Positions 43,648-54,960 are shown, numbered from the stretch's first letter. The stretch: DNA of 64,000 nt from Phytophthora quininea (GCA_011947345.1 JAAVTG010000179.1:62001-126000); one strand, 5' to 3'. The notes: generated by a model not told the origin, from the letters alone. Translations and numbers: made by a program.

Positions 43648-44640
43648 GCAATCCCCGGAGCCAGCTCGCACGAAGGAGAGTCGTACGTTGCAGGAGGGCT
43701 GGACCGCCTGAAGGGAATCGGAATGGTGCCAGACCTGAGCGAAGCGAGCGGGACTCTCAGTACGGAACTAGCAGCGGAGGCAACGAGCGGTAGCAGAGAA
43801 GCAGGCCCGGCTGTTGTGACGCAGCGGTCGAGGTCACGGAGGAGAAAGGAGACAGCACGCGCGGCTGAGTGGCGGCGTGGAGGATCGAGCGTGTCGAGTA
43901 GGGGCCAGCGCATCCCGTAGTCTGCTGACGGCTGCGAGAGGGCTGGTGCTGGAGTCACCGACGCCGGAGTGGTTAAGTGGGCAATGCTAGCAGTGACTAG
44001 CGGGCAGCCAGCGAGCTATTAGATGGACTCGACGCGACCAACACACGTAGGAGTACTTGGCACTACACGCGTATTGTAGCTGATTATCCAGAGACGAATA
44101 CAAATAGGTGGCAACGCCAGCAGTGGCGGGGTTACCGGCGCGACTTGGGGCGTTCCCGAGGCAAGGCCAACAGGAGTGCAAACGCTCATAAACGACAGGG
44201 ACCCTAGAGAAGCGGCGAACGGCACTAAGAGCAGCGGCCACCCGGCGTGCAGGGTGAGAGCTGCCACGTTACACTTGTATGAAATTCATGCACAACAACT
44301 CGATCAAGTTGGCGCAGTGGGGGGAGTTCTCTTTCCCAGCAAAGCACCCCCAACCACTCCGCGATAGTCGTTACACACGTTCGAAGCAATAGCGCGACTC
44401 AACTCCCCAGCAGACTTAAAGACATCCAACTGCATGGCATCATGATTCCCCCATGAGCCGTTAGTTCTTCGCGCGATGTTCACAACATGTACGAGGCCTT
44501 CAACGCACATCAGCCCCTCGTAGTACATATCCAGATCTGACGTCATGAAGATGGTCGTATACAAAGGTGATCGCCAGTAAGAATTAGTAGCCGGAACCAG
44601 TAAACCACTGACTGAAGATTCTCGGCTTTCAGTTCATGTA
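43648..44640. other. No confident gene
   Basis: GC-rich with short frames. The stretch gccggagtggttaagtggg (43967-43985) resembles a tRNA A box of the Leu/Ser type but no B box follows. A minus frame at 44564-44304 (MTSDLDMYYEGLMCVEGLVH) looks protein-like but is unidentified. Confidence 0.3.
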
Positions 44641-45031
44641 CCAGCTATCCGTCGTACACCCTCAATCAACGCGATTCTTGAGGATCTTCACGTTGCCACA
44701 TTCCCACATTTCCACGCCTGCAAACATGATCCAGAGAAACTTGGCGAATACCCTGAAACACATTGAAAAAGACGAGAGCATCCTATCTCAGCCGGTTTTG
44801 GCGCCCTCAAGGTACGATATGGAGGTTTTTACCGCTCTTAATGCTGGTGAACTCGAGCAATTACGACAACGCTTGCTTATTTTCTGCTGATTTCCGCTCT
44901 TGTTCGTCAACCATTTTCCTCCTGGCCCTCTTCGAGAGCCAGTGCCACCACCTCGCCGACAAAACTTGGATTCGAGGCAATGCTTCAAAACCAGCGAACA
45001 AAAACTACGCCGCGTGCTCTTTTTGCCATTC

Positions 45032-45310
45032 TTATGACACTGGTCGAAGCGTGCCTGCCTCAGCCGAAGCTGCAAAGGGAGGAGGTACCGTATCGCCCAC
45101 TAGTCCTTGCACTTGCGCACGCTGCCGGTGTTGAGACTGGCGGAAGACGCGTACTATCTTCGCAGCGGTAATGCACGCCTCGCAGTGCGTAGCCGGCCAC
45201 GCGTGGACGCAGCGCGGTTGGAAGCAGTGGCCGCAGTCTAGCTCCAGCACGACTTGCAGCCATCCCAGCGTTTCGAGTTGTCGACGTCGGACGCGTGCCG
45301 CTTGACGTGG
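45032..45310 (-). pseudogene. Possible RING-type zinc finger remnant
   Basis: The minus frame reads LELDCGHCFQPRCVHAWPAT then HCEACIT, close to the second half of a RING-H2 finger (C-G-H-x-F-x-x-x-C-V-x-x-W, C-x2-C). The first cysteine pair may be in another frame just upstream (GCKSC near 45265). It would bind zinc and act in protein ubiquitination if real. Low certainty; continuing minus-strand frames down to 44788 have no domain. Confidence 0.35.
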
Positions 45311-45725
45311 TCTTGGTTACCGCTAGAAAGACTTGGATTTTGAATTGCGGTGACTTTTTTAATCCTACGAGCGCTAAAATCAACCACGTCTGAAGATAAA
45401 AGATAGGCTTCTTAGCCAATAGGAAATGGAGGAAGTGTTCATGCTGCTGTATGTGAGCACCAACACCTTGGACCGATATGGAGGCAACGAGAATGTAATT
45501 AGTTTCCATTGTATAGAAGACATAGCTACATCCTTTTAGCGGAGCTTTTCTTTTTGCGTGTGCCGTTTGAGGCCAAAAATCTTTACTTGAGTCACGAACC
45601 CTTCACACGGCTAACTTAGATAATATTTACGTATCGTTTTGTATAGTGCTGTGGTTACAGCAGGATTGGTCTCGAAGACAGTTGATGATAGACTTCACCG
45701 ATGAGTTATTGTCCGCCTTACCACC

Positions 45726-46022
45726 TGTGACGGGGCGTCACACAGCACTTCTCGCAGAGGAAGGTGCTAAGGAGTATACAAACTCCTAGTGAACGTGAGT
45801 TCACAGGGACTAACTAGCGATAGCGTAAATCTGAGACTGAATGTATTAATAGACCTCGCACAGTTTGGCCTGCAATACAAACTGTAAGATATCTATACTA
45901 AAACCTACTTCACGTTGATTGGGTGGCTCCAAGCCACCCACCACGTGTCACGTGGTGTGCACCACACAGTGTACCCAACTCGGGTAAGTGACAAGTCACT
46001 CGGCATGTAACACCCCGTTACA
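45726..46022. repeat. Solo LTR, 297 bp, copia-like, with 5-bp target duplication
   Basis: The ends are TGTGACGGGGCGTCACA and its near-inverse TGTAACACCCCGTTACA, a form common for oomycete copia LTRs. CCACC stands directly on both sides (45721-45725 and 46023-46027). No internal retrotransposon sequence is present, so the element was lost by LTR-LTR recombination. Orientation cannot be told from the symmetric ends. Confidence 0.85.
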
Positions 46023-46518
46023 CCACCCCAGCTCACTTTCAGACATTCTTCGCACCAGACCGATCTCGATGCAACCATACTCCATCATTTTGGTGGTATG
46101 GCCATCGTACTGACCAGATTCGACACCCCGTGGCCAATTCGCCCAGGGCTGTCCACAGAATCTACTTCGTGGAGTTCCGGACACCGACAGTCCGGACACC
46201 ACTGACGATGATGAAGAGCGCGTTCTTGGCCTGAACCACGCCAAGTTATGGAACATGAAACGCACGACCAACAACGAGATCAAGGCAGCCGAAAATGCTA
46301 TTGCAGAGGCCGCGGCGAAGTCTGCATTGGCAGAGTCCAAAGATACAGTGCTCGCCAGGCTTTATGAACATGATGGTTTTCGGCTTCAGCTCGGCCAATA
46401 TCAGTCGTTTTCAGCCCAGATTGTACTATCATAACTTGTTTTTAAGGGCTTTCGATTGGCGCATGTTTCGTCGGCCAATGGCGAGTCAGTCAAAAGTTTC
46501 ACCAGAATATTACATATA

Positions 46519-47736
46519 ACGGTGCGACAAAAGTAATGAACACAGTTTTGTCGGGGTGGTAAGATTGGAATTCAATCAGGTTAAAGCTCTCCAACGTCGT
46601 TGCTAATACGAAATATATGCTCCCCGTTTATCAGCACCTTGACACAGCGCTTTCGCATCGAAAGCACCAGTGCTTCCAAAGTTGTAGTCGGAATAATATC
46701 CCGCGCTCTCAGAATCGCCTTCTTGAGGTCCTCAACCGAGTTGTACTGGCGTCCTCTGCGTACACATGCTGCTTCATTAATTCCCAGACGTTTCCGATCG
46801 GATTGAGGTCTGGTGACAGCGCTGGTCAATCGAGAAGACGAATTTCTTGGTCTTGAAGCCACTCCATTGTTACCTTCGACCTGTGGCATGAGGCGTTGTC
46901 CTGCTGAAAAATTTGCGTCTCCTTATCGATGAACGGTTGCAAGCGCGTCGCTAGCGTCGATATATACTTGGTCGAGTCCTGCTTGCCAGTTAGAATCTTC
47001 AATTCCGTCTTCTTTCCTCCAGCGAAGCCTCCCCACACCATCACCGACCCACCACCTGTGTGGCGACGCATGTTGACGTGCTCAGGGCGTCTAGAATCCA
47101 CCCACTGGAATCGCATGCCATCTGGACCATCGAGGTTCCACATCTTCTCGTCGCTGAAGACGATATAGCACCACTCGAGGTCGTCCATGAGCGTCATGTC
47201 GGCAACCCACTTCACACGTGCGTCGCGATGCCGTTTCATGAGCATGGGACCGGCCTTAATCTCCTTGTAGGTAAGCCAGTCGACGTTCTTGAGCACGCGC
47301 TGGATCGTGCGCACACTGCAGGCCAACTGGAGCTTGTTCTCCACCTTTGCCGCCGACAACTTCTCCGTGGAGACCGCTCTCAAGATCCTCCTCTTCTCGC
47401 GTTCGGTCACAGACGGAGGGCTTCCTTGGTAAGGCTTGACGCGTTGCTTTGCACGAGAGCTAACGGCCTTGTGACACGCCCCCAGAGACCGGTGGAGACC
47501 CGCAGCGATGGTTCTCAGCGGCACACCCGACGCAGAAAGCGACTTGATCGACTTGCGCTCTTGGTCCGTCAGTAATTTGCCTCTTGTCATCCTGTTCGAT
47601 TCGAAAGTGGGCACAGCATCCACCAGTCCTTGGTCTTGGCTCAAACGCAATTACAACGCGAAATGAATGGTTGGAACCAAACTTACGCAATCTTACCACC
47701 CCGACAAAACTGTGTTCATTACTTTTGTCGCACCGT
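46519..47736 (-). mobile_element. Tc1/mariner element, 1218 bp
   Basis: The terminal inverted repeats start ACGGTGCGACAAAAGTAATG, the usual type for Tc1/mariner, and run at least 48 bases. TA flanks both ends (46517-46518 and 47737-47738). It carries one transposase gene on the minus strand. Confidence 0.9.
46581..47650 (-). pseudogene. Tc1/mariner transposase, inactivated
   Basis: From 47650 on the minus strand: helix-turn-helix domains (TDQERKSIKSLSASGVPLRT, CSVRTIQRVLKNVDWLTYKE), then the catalytic motifs YIVFSDEKMW and IFQQDNASCHRS. A TGA at 46828-46826 stands where the family has Trp (D-W-P-A). Just after it the third catalytic residue is Gly (NPIGNVW instead of NPIENVW). A further shift leads into the last block (46750-46581). 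The enzyme is thus disabled by a stop, by loss of the DDE glutamate and by a frameshift. The start could also be the Met 19 codons in (MTRGKLLTDQE). Confidence 0.9.
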
Positions 47737-48174
47737 TATATGTAATATTCTGGTGAAACTTTTGACTGACTCGCCATTGGCCGACGAAACATGCGCCAAT
47801 CGAAAGCCCTTAAAAACAAGTTATGATAGTACAATCTGGGCTGAAAACGACTGATATTGGCCGAGCTGAAGCCGAAAACCATCATGTTCATAAAGCCTGG
47901 CGAGCACTGTATCTCGGCTAAGGCCGAGCAACAGAAACAGTTTTACCGTTGGATCCGCAAGAAACTAAACCCTGACGATGTGTTCAATAGGCTGGATATT
48001 AAGAAGCTGGGCGACCTCGCTCCACAGAGGAAGGGATACAAGGTTTGGCAGGACCTCAAGACCTTTTACGAAAAGAACACCGGTAAAGTCCTCAGGTCGC
48101 GGACTAAATACAGTGTATCTGTGCGGAAGGAACACTGTCGGGTGGTGTTGGCAGCGGTGGCGGTGGTGAGGTAA

Positions 48175-48800
48175 GCGTTGGTTTGGATACTGTGGAGGGA
48201 CGACGCAAATTGGAAACTGAACTATGTTTGTGATGTTCTCTTTGCTAGCTACGACATGCATGCCATGGAGGCGCTTCTTGGGCTTCTCCATGGTGGGTAA
48301 GTTTCTTTTTCTTTGCCTATACTAAACTTAAATATAACATGTTTCCCTTTCCTTTGTTTTCCTAAGTGTTGCCGATGAGTGCTCGGCACTCAAGTGGCGA
48401 GTGCCTGCCATGCGCTCCTGGCCTCAAATGGCAGACTGGCGCACGGCGGCCGTGGCACTTGGCCGCTGGCGTGCAGGTCAGCAAGCCAGGAAGAAGTTGG
48501 CCCTGGCGTGCTGACCTGCACGCACCCGGCCTGACAAAAACGCAGATAGGACAGCGAAAAAGGTATTTCCGGATGTTATTGAATCTGGGAGCTATCATAG
48601 ATTCCCAACTGTCGTTCTTTTCATTAGTAAAGAGTATTAACATTCCTATCGTCGAACACGTGATTGTGAATACTGGAGAAAAATCGGCGGTACAGAGCAA
48701 CGAAGATAAAAACTTAACTCGAGCTCCAAAATCAATACAGGAAAGGTACGTTACATCTGGTTTCACCCGGAAGCTCCTCATCATCATTAACGCTATCACC
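48175..48800. other. No gene recognised
   Basis: Contains imperfect short palindromes around agtgctcggcactcaagtgg (48375) and a GC-rich patch at 48410-48540. Confidence 0.35.
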
Positions 48801-49010
48801 GGGCCTCCTGGTGGTCCAGTGGGTTGTATATAAAGCTCACGAAGTTCATCCCTCCGGTTGGGGTTCGAGTCCCTGCGGGGCTGCCGGGCCGAGGGCCTAC
48901 AGTAAACACCCAGAAGAAAGGAAACGATTAACTTCATATTCAAATATCCCATTCAAATTCAATCATCATTCAACAGACCAGATTTCAGAATAGCAAATAG
49001 TCCTACCCCC
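48801..49010 (+). mobile_element. tRNA-derived SINE, copy 2
   Basis: A box TGGTCCAGTGGG at 48812-48823 and B box GGTTCGAGTCC at 48862-48872. It is about 90 percent identical to copy 1 from the head to gcaaata near 49000, then diverges, so this copy lacks the last 50 or so bases. Confidence 0.85.
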
Positions 49011-49369
49011 AAACAATACCAAAATTTATCCGACCGCCGACCTTTCCGACGCACACTAGTAGTTTGTATGAATTCAAAACTCAAGTTACCCTCCTGGGAA
49101 ATGGTGAAATGAGTATGCATATACAAATTGTACATAGTTCCGTAAAAACTCGAAAAAATACGCCAGCACGAATGACTGGTTTCGGCGGCGCGAAACTCGC
49201 CGACGCGTGTCAGTGCCCGAGTGACCGCCCAGGAGGTGGTATTGAGGTGGTCGTGCCGAAAGCGGTGCGGCTAGCAGGGTCGTCGCCTGCCACGAAGAAC
49301 TGTGGCGGTGTTAATTCCCCCCTCGGGCCTCCAGCGAGTATACTCCTGTCTTGAGCTGTACTAACCCCC

Positions 49370-49435
49370 ACCTCAGTAGCTCAGTGGTAGAGCACCCAGA
49401 AGGGAAGGTCGTTGGGTTCGAAACCCACCTGAGGT
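49370..49435 (+). tRNA. tRNA-like sequence, 66 nt, anticodon arm defective
   Basis: The acceptor stem is perfect over 7 bp (ACCTCAG with CTGAGGT). The D arm is good (GCTC/GAGC with AGTGGTA loop), an exact internal A box TAGCTCAGTGG is present, and the T arm has a TTCGAAA loop with four pairs. Only about 18 bases separate the D and T arms, where about 23 are needed, and the anticodon stem does not pair. I read it as a tRNA pseudogene or a SINE head and give no anticodon. Confidence 0.55.
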
Positions 49436-49570
49436 ATCTATTATGTTTGTGCGGAAGAAGCAGGGCGAGCGAAAACGAGAGAGGCAAGAGCGTGGCGACG
49501 CGTGTGTATGGGCATCAGCGCGTGTTCGGTGTTATAGTTGTCCTGGAGACTAACGTGGATTCGGCTGTGT

Positions 49571-51505
49571 TCAGCGACTAACCTGTTCCAGAATGTTCTG
49601 TGTATCCGGGGGCAGGATCTTGGATAGCAGGGGTTGCAGAAGCTGTTCGTGCCGCTCAATCTTGGAATTCAACGCGCCAGAGCGGTGAAGAGAACGGGGG
49701 TACTTAAGGACGGCACCGGAGCCACGCGAGCTGATACCATGTTCGTCGAAAAAGGCAGCGACGGACTTCTCCGCGCGGATTCCAACGAAAAGCTCCTGGT
49801 CGCGGAAGTTTGCTGCCGTCGTGTCGAGGACAAGGCCGTCATCCAAGAACAGCTTCATGTAGGCAACTACCTGCTTGGCTTCGAATCGCTGCTGCTTCGT
49901 GATCGGTGCCCGCCACATCGGTGGTTCTTGAGCGTACCAAGCCGCGTGAAGGTGAGTCACTGCTGACCTGCGCTGCTTTTTCTTGATCTGACTGACATCA
50001 GGCGCGCTAGTTGCCGGCTTGTCTCGTTTGCGTGTAGGAGCTTGCAGCTTAGCCTCAAGCACGTCCATGCGAGCATCTTAACGCTGGACGTGGTCGGTAA
50101 AGTGGTTAATCACAGCAGCCTGGTGATTGATGATTTTCTGCTCTGCGCTTGGTTTCGTCGGTTGCGGGGTGTAGGCTTTGCAGGTGAAGGTGTGCTATCA
50201 CAGCAGGACGGCTTTGGACTAGCAAGAAGTGACGATCACGCCACTAATTCAGCAAACGAGCATCCTGCTTCCGCAACGCAGGCATCGATGCGCATGACAG
50301 CATGGGCTTCAGCGTTTAAGTTCATCAACAACGGGTAGTGGCAGATCACACTTGAGGTGAGTACGTTAAGAACAGCTTGATTAACGTTGTTCCGGGCGGC
50401 TTGGATTTTGTAGCAGGTGGTGAACCGGAGGTGCCGGAGTCCGGAGATCGTGTCCCTCGTCTTCGAGTCGAATGCTGTCAAGTTTTGCAGCACCACAGAT
50501 GCCTTCGCCTCGTGCCCACCGAGTATTTTGCTAACCTTGTGATTATATCTTTGCTGGTGTTAAAAAGTAGATAAACCCCTTATTTGTTGTGCTCATGTTC
50601 CAGGCACCTCGGTCGAAGATCCACCGTGCCGTGAGCTCATCGCTCCCGTTGGCGTGCTGAGCACCGCCACGCCGGAAGGAGTGCGACGTCAGCGCTGTAG
50701 TGACTCCAGCAGCTGCAGCGATCCGGTCCAGCACGCGGTTCACGTAGGAGTCGATGGTTGGGGTCGTCTCTGCTCCTGCTGTCGTTGGTGACCTGAGCCC
50801 AGCAGACTCAACAGGGTGGTCCAAGACCTCTAACAACGACACTTCCGGAGCGAACGAGATGGCACCTTGGGTGGGCGCCTCGGGCAGGTTGTTGATGACA
50901 TCGGGCGACGGTGCCGTCTGCGTGGCCAGGGCCAGCGTCATTGCTAGCAACGGGCTGGTCTCGAACTCTGTCCCGGGGAAGAGGAACAAACCTTGCTCCT
51001 CGGATATCTTCATCCGGATGAAGCGCACGAAGAGAACGTTGCCGGCATCGATGGACAAGTTGGTCTTCCGGAGAAGCGCAAGATCCGAGACTCTCTCGAA
51101 CAAGTGCAACAGGAGACACACCAGCGCAGCATCCTGGTAGTCAGTAGAGCAGCTCGCATTAACATACAAATACACAAGCATTCATTTTAAGTCAACCTTT
51201 GTACATGGTGGCGCCTTACTGATAAAGCCGCCACCGTCACGCTTCATGCAAAAACTGTCGAGAGTCTTCCCCATTTTGAGCAGGCGAGCTTCCAATGAGG
51301 CTCAATGTAAAGGAAACTGATTGAGCAGCCAAAGTTTTGCCTGCCGATAGTAGTGCATCGAGGTGTTTCGAGTCAGCGGCTTGCCTTTCCTGCCCTCGTT
51401 AAAAGCGAGATGCATTCCAAACTTGTCCATGACGGACACAAAACACCTCCCACTCTCATCACGCTCAATACACACACGCACATGCTCTCCACTCACACCC
51501 TCCAC
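49571..51505 (-). pseudogene. Crypton element 1: tyrosine recombinase ORF
   Basis: A mostly single minus frame runs from about 51430 (MDKFGMHLAFNEGRKGKPLT) through LTRNTSMHYYRQAKLWLLNQ. It holds two in-frame TGAs (near 51300 and 51184). The recombinase core lies in 51181-50543: FERVSDLALLRKTNLS (first catalytic Arg), LTSHSFRRGGAQHANG (H-x-x-R box) and TNKGFIYFLTPAKI (Tyr). After a shift come 50496-50236 and 50068-49571 (DLVLDT-like and YPRSLHRSGALNSKIERHEQ). Cryptons move as circular DNA by tyrosine-recombinase action and have no inverted repeats. The catalytic set is present, but the stops make it dead. Confidence 0.8.
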
Positions 51506-51509
51506 TCAC

Positions 51510-52680
51510 ACCCTCACACATAGGAAGCCTTATAAATGCCGTCACTGTAGTTGCCTTCGCACGCTTGGTGTTGCCGGGCGCCAACTCCTCTAAACCCATG
51601 CCTCTGTAGTCGGATAGACGGCAAATATGCGAGTGATATGCTTTTGACTGCCATTTTGAGAAGAGATACGCATATTTGACGGAGCTATCCGACCCGATGC
51701 GTCGGAATGGCAGGCTTACATGACTTGCCTTTTCTCTAGACATGTCATTGGTCAAAACGTAGGATCAGGTGCGTAGCGATTGGTTGATAATCTCTATTTG
51801 AACTTTCATTGGCTTTTAAGATCTATATAAACTCGTATTGAAGTCGGATCAACTGCCATAGGCGTAAAACATCTGACTTCTCCGACAGCTCCTACCTGCA
51901 CACAAAAGCGTGAAAAGTCGGGGTGTCACGTTGCTGCTTTAGACAAACGTTGGGGACGGGTGAGGGCACTCGCTAAGCTCGCGCAAAACAAATATGTAAG
52001 GCCTTGTTCTTTGCCCTCACGCTTTCGGCTTTGGCGGGGGGCTCTCCCTGCCACGCCGTGACGCTGCGGGAACGGGCTTTGTTTGGTTGGCCCTCTTGGT
52101 GCTGATCTCTTCAAGGGCAATGACATCCATCCTTTCGCTTCGACCAATCAGCACCTTCTGACAATATTTAATACTAGGCTTACTATGCATATCACGCAAA
52201 TCTTGATGGATGCAGCTAGTGATGTGCTACGACCGGGCCTCATTTGAAGTTTGTATGAAAATCACGATTGGATGGTCGGAGATTTACTCGTAGGCGGAAT
52301 TTACAGGATAAGTGTTGGCTTTTTAGGACGACAAATTGTCAAAGAGTTATCTAAAATGTCTGAGTTTAATTAGCTTATTTGAAAACCGGAGCTTCTCGGT
52401 GATGTGCGATGCGGAGGTGTTTGTACCGCGGTCAAGATGAAGCCGCCTGCTGATTGTGCTCTCGATACCTGTGCAGGACGTCTGCAGCATGCGTGCGGTG
52501 GTGCCCACACGTTTGCAAGTGAATGCACGCTGGTGAGTAAGTCTATCTCTCCAGCAACACTGACTAATCTAATGTGTATGACTAACTATCGTGTGTATTG
52601 TAAAGAAATATAGCTTGAGGCGATGCTGAGGAAAGTCCTCATTCCTGTTGGACGCACAACCTACTCATCAGTTGGGATAT
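51510..52680. other. No gene recognised
   Basis: Holds a short CACTCACACCCTC duplication at 51495-51525 and AT-rich sequence. A minus frame at 52147-51926 has no domain. Confidence 0.35.
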
Positions 52681-52685
52681 TGCCA

Positions 52686-54960
52686 TTAACTCTTCGTGGC
52701 TTCTTCTGACGTAGAATTGTTGCGATGGATGGCCAGACGAGTTGTCCACGACAGCGTTTTCGAGTTTTTGCGAGTCTCGTTAGGAACTTCGATGGCTGAC
52801 TTACACTGTTGGAAAATGGACACCGCTTCAGCAACTGTGATCGTTGCTGTCGAAAGACCTCGTGCTTTTGCTTCTCTCTCAACCTTTTGCATCAAGAACT
52901 TCAAGTCACTGAGTCGTTTGCGCTGGTTGAGGATGTTCAAGTCGGCAGGGCGCATGATGCGAAAGCGGGGGCAGCTTTTTCACGGAGTCTCCACAGTACC
53001 AATGGACCCAAGCTTGTTCTGGTGTTCCGGACGGCAGATCTACGCCAAAAGGATAGAGGTGCAAGGCGCCGTCCCAGTTATGAATCGGATAGAGGCTAGG
53101 TTGCTCGAGCGCAATGCCTTCGTTGACGTCACCGGCTGAGTCATCTACACAATTGATGATGCTGGCGTTCGCATTTGGACTGGTCAGACGAAGATGCTGA
53201 AGTACACCTTCATCTCCCAGACGCTTCATAATCGATGCTACCATTGAATCACAAGTTGGCACTCCAGTCGCAATTGCTTGATCTTCAGGAATTGATTCCA
53301 CACCGGACATTAACCGACCATACAACGTGTTCTGCGACTCGGTGATATTTTGCATATCAACTCTTCGCAATTCTGCCGCCTCTTTTAACTCATTGCGGGC
53401 AGCTCGTATTTTACTTTAAATCGTCACGTGTGGAGGTACTCCACTCGGCTGCATTTCAGAGTTGTCAGCGTCTTTGCATACACACGACCGTAGCTGATCG
53501 ATTAAATTGCCATCTGCGAATAGTGGGGACTGAAAGAGTGGGTGATCTTCTGATAATTGCTGATGCAGAAAACCAATGTGGTAAACTAGAGAAGCCAATG
53601 CAAATTCGGCAACAAACTCGACGCCCTCGGGAAGATTGGGGCAGCAAATTCGCTTTGCTTTTGAATCTCTGTATCGCTAACGGCAAACCGAGGTGGAAGT
53701 GCAGCAAATTCGAGTTGCAATATTGGAAGTCCACTCACGGTACGGCCGACAAACATATCGCCAGCTTCATCATGACGTAGACAGCGGTCTTGCACGCCTC
53801 CCAGTGACCACCCCGCCCGCAAATGAACGGCAACCGATGGTGGACAAGCCGTCGACCCTGACATACAATACGTTGAAGTTCCTTTGCGCATCCAATGTGT
53901 GCCAATATCATCTGCAGTGGTTCCACGTCGCTCAAGTTCTGCAGCCACTTCTGGTCCTTTTAAAACCCTACCAAGCGCCTTTCTAAATCGCTCATATTCA
54001 TCGTTACCGGGGAATAGATGAACGTCGTTGTCGTCGATGCCGTAGGTAGCCCAGAATACACCTGTTAAAGGTACAATAATTAGCACAATATAAACTCGAC
54101 AAACACTACCACTGCCTTGTTCACTCACCAAGTGCGGGTACAGGACAAATTTCAGGCGAAACTGGATTCGCGTACACATGCCGCGGGTCTCGAGGCCGAG
54201 CTCCTCGCTGATCATTTTCATATAAGCAAAATATACTCACAGAGCGTCGTCTCGCCACTCGAGATGTCCGTAGCTAATTGACACAGTATTCGCAGCTCGC
54301 GACATTAAATTCCATGACAGAATCATAAAAGTTCGTGCAAAAATCCTGTCCCGTGATGTACTCTTCAGCATCGCCAACGCAACTTGCTTGTACAATCCAA
54401 AAGGCATTGGATCCTTTCCTACTTTGATCGTTCCGTGTCCCTGACTTATTGCTGTGGCCGCTTTGCGCTGGATCCCTCTAAAATGACAGCTTAGTTCACG
54501 CTCCAACTCGGAAGACATCACGCAGTGATAATCTTGAAAGAGATTGTAAAAGGCAGACCAATGTCCAGCATAATTTAAGAAACTATGAAAATCTCCATTG
54601 CTCTTCTTCATCGAAAGCACCCACGTCATAAAATCCCCGGCCGTGATGCGATCAAAGGCGAGCGGTGGGTTGTCAGGAGCAGTGCTTAAAGCGACTTAAA
54701 TAGACTTTTTGTCTGCTACTCCATGATCATCGTATACAAGTGAGTTAGCAAATATGTCAGTCACAAGTGTTCGCTTATTTTTCAGCACCCATTGCAAGAA
54801 GAGAATTGTAGAACTTTGGTAAGAAGCACGAGAACTTAATGAGATTGTGCTTGCACGGGCGCTTGTCACCTCTTCGTCCAATAGCAGTAAATCGTCGACT
54901 TCGGTTGTCATGTTTTCGTCAGGACGTCCGTCCTGAGAAAGCTGCTCTTTTATCAACCAC
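52686..54960 (-). pseudogene. Crypton element 2: different tyrosine-recombinase family
   Basis: Minus-strand order: an N-terminal helical domain (SRASYQSSTILFLQWVLKNK, 54860-54770), a core-binding part (YAGHWSAFYNLFQDYHCVMS, IKVGKDPMPFGLYKQVALAM, ILSWNLMSRAANTVSISYGH; 54629-54237), then the catalytic part (GVFWATYGIDDNDVHLFPGN, IGTHWMRKGTSTY, GWSLGGVQDRCLRHDEAGDM; 54062-53740). A C-terminal domain follows in 53370-52686 (WDGALHLYPFGVDLPSGTPE, LSDLKFLMQKVEREAKARG). A likely intron with GTGAGT and AACAG borders lies at about 54132-54063. In this family a Tyr is expected in the block after GGVQDR; here those positions read Cys and His, so the nucleophile is probably lost. Several frameshifts. 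Confidence 0.78.

Larger units (their letters stand above)
46346..47909. mobile_element. Palindromic TA-flanked element hosting a mariner at its centre
   Basis: The outer arms (46346-46516 and 47739-47909) are perfect inverted copies of each other over about 171 bases, starting CAGTGCTCGCCAGGC. They are flanked by TA (46344-46345 and 47910-47911). Without the inner mariner they would form one palindrome closing at TATA. TA flanks and CAGTG ends suggest a Tc1/mariner-related foldback MITE. Alternatively all this is one mariner with very long arms. Confidence 0.75.
46071..48174 (+). pseudogene. RXLR effector gene split by nested transposons
   Basis: Before the insertion: an ATG at 46071 with hydrophobic residues in broken frames (signal-peptide scrap), NLLR at 46159-46170 (a degenerate RXLR), an acidic DDDEER motif at about 46205-46222, and GLNHAKLWNMKR. 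The last block matches the effector at 7710-8223 (GLNHLELWRMKR). After the insertion, the frame from 47912 carries QFYRWIRKKLNPDDVFNRLD and WQDLKTFYEKNTGK, a WY-type C-terminal fold, and ends at 48174. The two coding parts meet in the same frame at a TA inside AGATATCT. The gene was therefore probably still readable across this point when the insertion occurred. It is now dead. Confidence 0.78.

Noticed and set aside
43964..44030. tRNA-Leu/Ser-like start gccggagtggttaagtggg
   Set aside because: No B box or acceptor stem follows within tRNA distance.
44019..44267. Minus-strand Ala/Leu-rich ORF starting MAALTLHAGWPLLLVPFAAS as a secreted protein
   Set aside because: It looks signal-like at the start, but there is no conserved body, two overlapping frames are equally open and the region has no coding periodicity that I can see.
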